9,463 nucleotides of DNA from contig CBDUZW010000114.1 in the NCBI GenBank assembly GCA_965371805.1, positions 1 through 9,463 of the forward strand, written 5' to 3'. This DNA comes from JAOZTV01 sp965371805 (lineage in GTDB: Bacteria; Acidobacteriota; Aminicenantia; UBA2199). Each line of letters begins with the position of its first letter. Position 1 is the stretch's first letter. Below, one piece after another: positions 7,096 through 9,463 of the stretch. Under the pieces are notes generated by a model, which worked only from the letters and a program-made list of their open reading frames with translations, ran no database searches and was not told the DNA's origin. A program made the position numbers and the translations under genes.

Positions 7096-8394
7096 CTAAC
7101 CCGTACCAGAGGATATATATATATAGCAGATAAATGGTAGAAAATATGCATATAAAATACCTATATTATCTGCAAGGATTCCCTGTATTACAGGTAGGAT
7201 AGCCCCTCCAACTATTGCCATTATCAGGATTCCTGACCCCTGACTTGTAAATCGTCCCAATCCTTCAATTGCCATTGTGAAAATATTTGGGAACATTATT
7301 GAATTAAACAGACCGATAGACAGTACTGACCACATTGCAATATTTCCAGAGAAGAAAATTGCAATCAGGATTAAGAGAGCAGCAAAAACTGAATTAAAGG
7401 CTAAAAGTTTACCAGACTTGATCTTTCTTAGTAAGCCGGACCCTATAAATCTGCCTATCATGGCGCCACCCCAGTAGAAGGAAACAAATTTTCCTGCCTG
7501 TACTTCTGGAAGACCGGCAATATCTGGCTCTCCTAGAAAATTTACTAGAAAACTACCTATTGATACCTCTGCTCCTACATAAACAAAAATTGCAATTGCA
7601 CCAAAAACCAGATGAGGATATGACCAAATGCTTTTTCCGACAGGAAGTGCCGATCCCTCATCCACCTGCTTTTCTTCTATGCTCCTGCTGTCAATTTTGG
7701 GGAGTTTGAAAAAGGCAATTAATGCAGCCAGAATAAATAGCACTGCTGCAATACCTAAATATGGGACTTTGACAACTGATGCCTGTGCAATCTTATATGC
7801 CTCCAGTTCAGCAGGTAACATTTTAGCAAGTTCATCAGCTGTTTTTGCAACAAAAGAGAGTATTAAGAGTGAACCAAAAAATGGAGCAAGGGTAGTGCCC
7901 AGAGAATTGAATGCCTGACTCAGGTTTAATCTACTTGATGCGGTTTCAGGTTTGCCTAATATCGCGACATAGGGATTTGCAGATACCTGAAGGACAGTAA
8001 TACCAGAGGCAAGAATAAAAAGTGCTGCTAAAAAGAAAGGGTAAAACCTATATATAGCTGCAGGATAAAATGCAATACATCCTATTCCGGTTATGATTAG
8101 ACCAACTATTATTCCCCCCTTATATCCAATTTTTTTTATTATATATGCTGCCGGGATGGACATGATGAAATATGCCCCGAAAAAGCAGAATTGTATGAGC
8201 ATCACTTCAGTATAATTTAAGGAGAAAGCGGCTTTAAGATGAGGAATGAGAATGTCATTTAAGACGGTAATAAATCCCCACATAAAAAACAGTGAAGTTA
8301 ACACAGTTAAAGCAGAGGTATAATTGCTCTTTGAATTCATAAGATTGTTGTCGTTTTTTGATATTACATTAGTATTGATCAAATTTTCCTCCAT
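7096..8394 (-). CDS. FHS-family sugar:H+ symporter (FucP/GluP-like MFS), C-terminus frameshifted
   Basis: This 12-helix inner-membrane permease imports a monosaccharide with protons. Signature segments are FFMWGFITVLNDILIPHLK at 36-54 (with Asn46 and Asp47) and LQVSANPYVAILGKPETAS at 135-153, followed by RLNLSQAFNSLGT. Gln136 stands where E. coli FucP has a key Glu (Glu135), as in GluP-type glucose/galactose carriers, so fucose is less likely. The frame ends CYIYISSGTG. Reading through the TA tract at 7113-7125 with one unit fewer gives ILWYGLVGSKPRVKE, a family-like tail, and a stop at 7067-7069, 13 bp before the kinase gene. The ATG at 8394 has no upstream ribosome site; GGAGG at 8388-8392 points instead to a TTG start at 8382. 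It has its own promoter at 8417-8445 and probably forms an operon with the kinase gene. Confidence 0.9.
   Translation of the reverse strand: MEENLINTNVISKNDNNLMNSKSNYTSALTVLTSLFFMWGFITVLNDILIPHLKAAFSLNYTEVMLIQFCFFGAYFIMSIPAAYIIKKIGYKGGIIVGLIITGIGCIAFYPAAIYRFYPFFLAALFILASGITVLQVSANPYVAILGKPETASSRLNLSQAFNSLGTTLAPFFGSLLILSFVAKTADELAKMLPAELEAYKIAQASVVKVPYLGIAAVLFILAALIAFFKLPKIDSRSIEEKQVDEGSALPVGKSIWSYPHLVFGAIAIFVYVGAEVSIGSFLVNFLGEPDIAGLPEVQAGKFVSFYWGGAMIGRFIGSGLLRKIKSGKLLAFNSVFAALLILIAIFFSGNIAMWSVLSIGLFNSIMFPNIFTMAIEGLGRFTSQGSGILIMAIVGGAILPVIQGILADNIGILYAYFLPFICYIYISSGTG
7113..7125 (-). repeat. TA dinucleotide tract at the end of the symporter gene
   Basis: Thirteen alternating bases, (AT)6A on the plus strand, fall in the last codons of the permease gene. 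On the minus strand they encode YIYI just before the frame diverges from the family-like tail. Loss of one 2-bp unit, or gain of two, restores the extended frame. Tracts of this kind are prone to slipped-strand mispairing and also to sequencing indels. Confidence 0.85.
8388..8392 (-). promoter_or_regulatory. Ribosome binding site that points to a TTG start for the symporter
   Basis: On the minus strand ATGGAGGAAAATTTG spans 8394-8380. The GGAGG overlaps the first ATG and lies 5 nt before the in-frame TTG at 8382-8380. The sequence before the ATG is A/T only, with no Shine-Dalgarno. The predicted transcript start near 8410 also leaves a more usual leader for the TTG (about 28 nt) than for the ATG (about 16 nt). 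Confidence 0.5.
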
Positions 8395-8416
8395 TAATTT
8401 AATAAAATAATAGTGA

Positions 8417-8445
8417 AATATAATATATCATTTGCTATAAGTCAA
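8417..8445 (-). promoter_or_regulatory. Sigma-70-type promoter for the symporter and kinase genes
   Basis: Read on the minus strand, TTGACT (8445-8440) and TATATT (8422-8417) are separated by 17 bp, a near-consensus promoter inside the 69-bp gap between the membrane-protein and symporter genes. An overlapping direct repeat, TTGACGTCTAG then TTGACTTATAG with a 12-bp period, covers the -35 box and could be an operator half-site pair, but this is weak. Confidence 0.6.
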
Positions 8446-8463
8446 ACTAGACGTCAATTTTAT

Positions 8464-9174
8464 TTAATTGTCCATTTTGAGTTTTCTACCCATCAGTTCT
8501 ATTATAATTTCTGCAGTTTTCTTTATAAATAATGCAAAACCTGAATATAATAGTATTAGCCATAATGGAATTCCCAGAATATCAGGATTTGAATATTTCC
8601 AAATGCCAAAGTGAACACATATTATTTCTAAAAGAGCACCAAGGATCGCAAATGTAAAAGCAAAAAAAATGTCCTGATTATCGGCTTTATAAAGAAGTGA
8701 AATAGATATAGCAGAGAGTCCAAAAAATACGATAATATTTGAACTAACTAAGAGGGAAGGGATTAACATTAATAAGGGATAGGTTATAAAAAGATGTGTA
8801 TAGTTTTTCATATTTGTTTTAGAACTTTTGGTTTTTTCATTTTGATTATCAAGAATTTTTATCCCCAACCTTCTTATTAATAAAAAAACATATCCCCAAA
8901 AAAGTGAAAGCCAAAGGGGAATGCCAAGAAAGAGAGGTTTACTGTACTCCCATACTCCAAAATAAACACAACAGATCTCACCAATACTTCCAAGGATTAT
9001 TCCAAGAATAAAGTATATGATATCTTGAAATTTATGAAATAATATGAAGGCAATTATAACTGCTGATAATGCAAGGATAGTTGAGAAAATAAAAGATTTC
9101 CAGGAATATATATATATGATTGGGGTAATTAAAAGTAGAAAGAGCTCAATTGAAAACAGTTTTTTAAGATTCAT
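8464..9174 (-). CDS. Eight-helix membrane protein built of two tandem copies of one domain
   Basis: I do not recognise the family. The 236-residue protein is almost entirely hydrophobic, with about four membrane helices in each half and a polar linker around 109-123 (DNQNEKTKSSKTNMK). The halves are homologous: residues 62-103 and 179-220 align, sharing GExxCVxFG(V/I)WxYS, then LGIPLWLxL and a basic end (RRL or KKT), 117 residues apart. The even helix count per half gives parallel repeats, as in an internal duplication. The start at 9174 has no clear Shine-Dalgarno sequence. A 12-nt AT tract lies within codons 18-22. It is upstream of the symporter and kinase genes on the same strand, but those have their own promoter, so functional linkage is only suggested. 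A transporter-like or lipid-related role is possible but unsupported. Confidence 0.75.
   Translation of the reverse strand: MNLKKLFSIELFLLLITPIIYIYSWKSFIFSTILALSAVIIAFILFHKFQDIIYFILGIILGSIGEICCVYFGVWEYSKPLFLGIPLWLSLFWGYVFLLIRRLGIKILDNQNEKTKSSKTNMKNYTHLFITYPLLMLIPSLLVSSNIIVFFGLSAISISLLYKADNQDIFFAFTFAILGALLEIICVHFGIWKYSNPDILGIPLWLILLYSGFALFIKKTAEIIIELMGRKLKMDN
9106..9117 (-). repeat. AT dinucleotide tract in the N-terminal codons of the membrane-protein gene
   Basis: Six AT units encode the IYIY stretch at residues 19-22. A change of one unit would shift the frame early and abolish the protein, the usual geometry of an on/off phase-variable gene. The present length is in frame. Confidence 0.8.
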
Positions 9175-9230
9175 TTGATTCTGATAATAAAAGATTAAAT
9201 TGAAGGCAAAATATCTTTTTCATCTTAAAT

Positions 9231-9257
9231 ATTAAATAATTATTCATTACTTGTCAA
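9231..9257 (-). promoter_or_regulatory. Candidate promoter for the duplicated membrane-protein gene
   Basis: On the minus strand a consensus TTGACA (9257-9252) is followed after 15 bp by TTTAAT (9236-9231), or after 17 bp by TAATAT. Either places the transcript start about 50 nt before the ATG at 9174. Confidence 0.5.
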
Positions 9258-9463
9258 ATAAGAATTTATAAGATCAATTTTCGATTTAATAAAAAAAAGT
9301 CTATTAAGCCTTATATATTAGCTTGAATGAAGTACTTGTTTATAAGATATAATAAAAAATGGTTCTCGGCCAAAAACTATGGGTAGCAAAATTGATGCCA
9401 TTTAAAAGTCCCATTTAAGATAATTCATAAGATAGCCAGTTTTTTGTAAAGTTTTCATTCTAA
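9258..9463. other. AT-rich right-edge sequence with no recognised gene
   Basis: I see no supported coding region, RNA gene or terminator. The longest plausible small frame on the plus strand is 19 codons from 9327 and lacks a ribosome site. A short direct repeat, CCATTTAA, occurs twice 13 bp apart near 9398-9418. Confidence 0.4.

Noticed and set aside
6184..7918. Plus-strand open frames opposite the kinase and symporter genes
   Set aside because: Antisense shadows of two clearly recognised families.
9327..9386. 19-codon ORF MKYLFIRYNKKWFSAKNYG
   Set aside because: No ribosome site, no recognisable similarity, and length expected by chance.

Overview
The window is AT-rich DNA from a bacterium. 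It uses Shine-Dalgarno-led genes (a strong AGGAGGT before the ATPase) and sigma-70-like promoters. It encodes a large exported glycoside-hydrolase-like protein with a lipoprotein-like leader, an FHS-family sugar permease and a ROK kinase. This suits a Gram-negative, carbohydrate-degrading organism, perhaps a spirochaete or an FCB-group member. I cannot place it more firmly from sequence alone.

The left third (1-2800) is an accessory patch with several signs of insertion-sequence traffic. It opens with the decayed 3' end of a SnoaL/DUF4440-like gene and a clear intrinsic terminator. A transposase remnant on the minus strand follows: only about 41 N-terminal codons, preceded by two imperfect repeats 36 bp apart that look like an IS end. 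Next come an orphan 200-residue ORF whose first codons lie in that IS end, a 17-bp perfect dyad, three 15-bp repeats at an exact 33-bp period, and an AAA ATPase of the AAA_14/DUF4143 type. A 40-bp sequence occurs twice in the same orientation (287-327 and 2758-2797) and brackets this block.

The right two thirds (2850-9174) form a sugar-utilisation locus in convergent layout. On the plus strand is a 1027-residue secreted or lipid-anchored glycoside-hydrolase-like protein with its own promoter. On the minus strand, reading from right to left, are an eight-helix membrane protein made of two tandem copies of one domain, a FucP/GluP-type sugar:H+ symporter, and a ROK sugar kinase. The simplest model is that the hydrolase releases a sugar outside the cytoplasm, the symporter imports it, and the ROK kinase phosphorylates it. 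The two transcription units meet tail to tail with 5 bp between stop codons.

The most interesting signal is a pair of six-unit AT dinucleotide tracts in the minus-strand genes. One, at 7113-7125, puts the last codons of the symporter out of frame. Removing one TA unit restores a family-like C-terminus (ILWYGLVGSKPRVKE) and moves the stop to 13 bp before the kinase start. The other, at 9106-9117, lies in the N-terminal codons of the duplicated membrane protein, a typical position for an on/off contingency tract. Slipped-strand variation or an indel error at these sites is testable.
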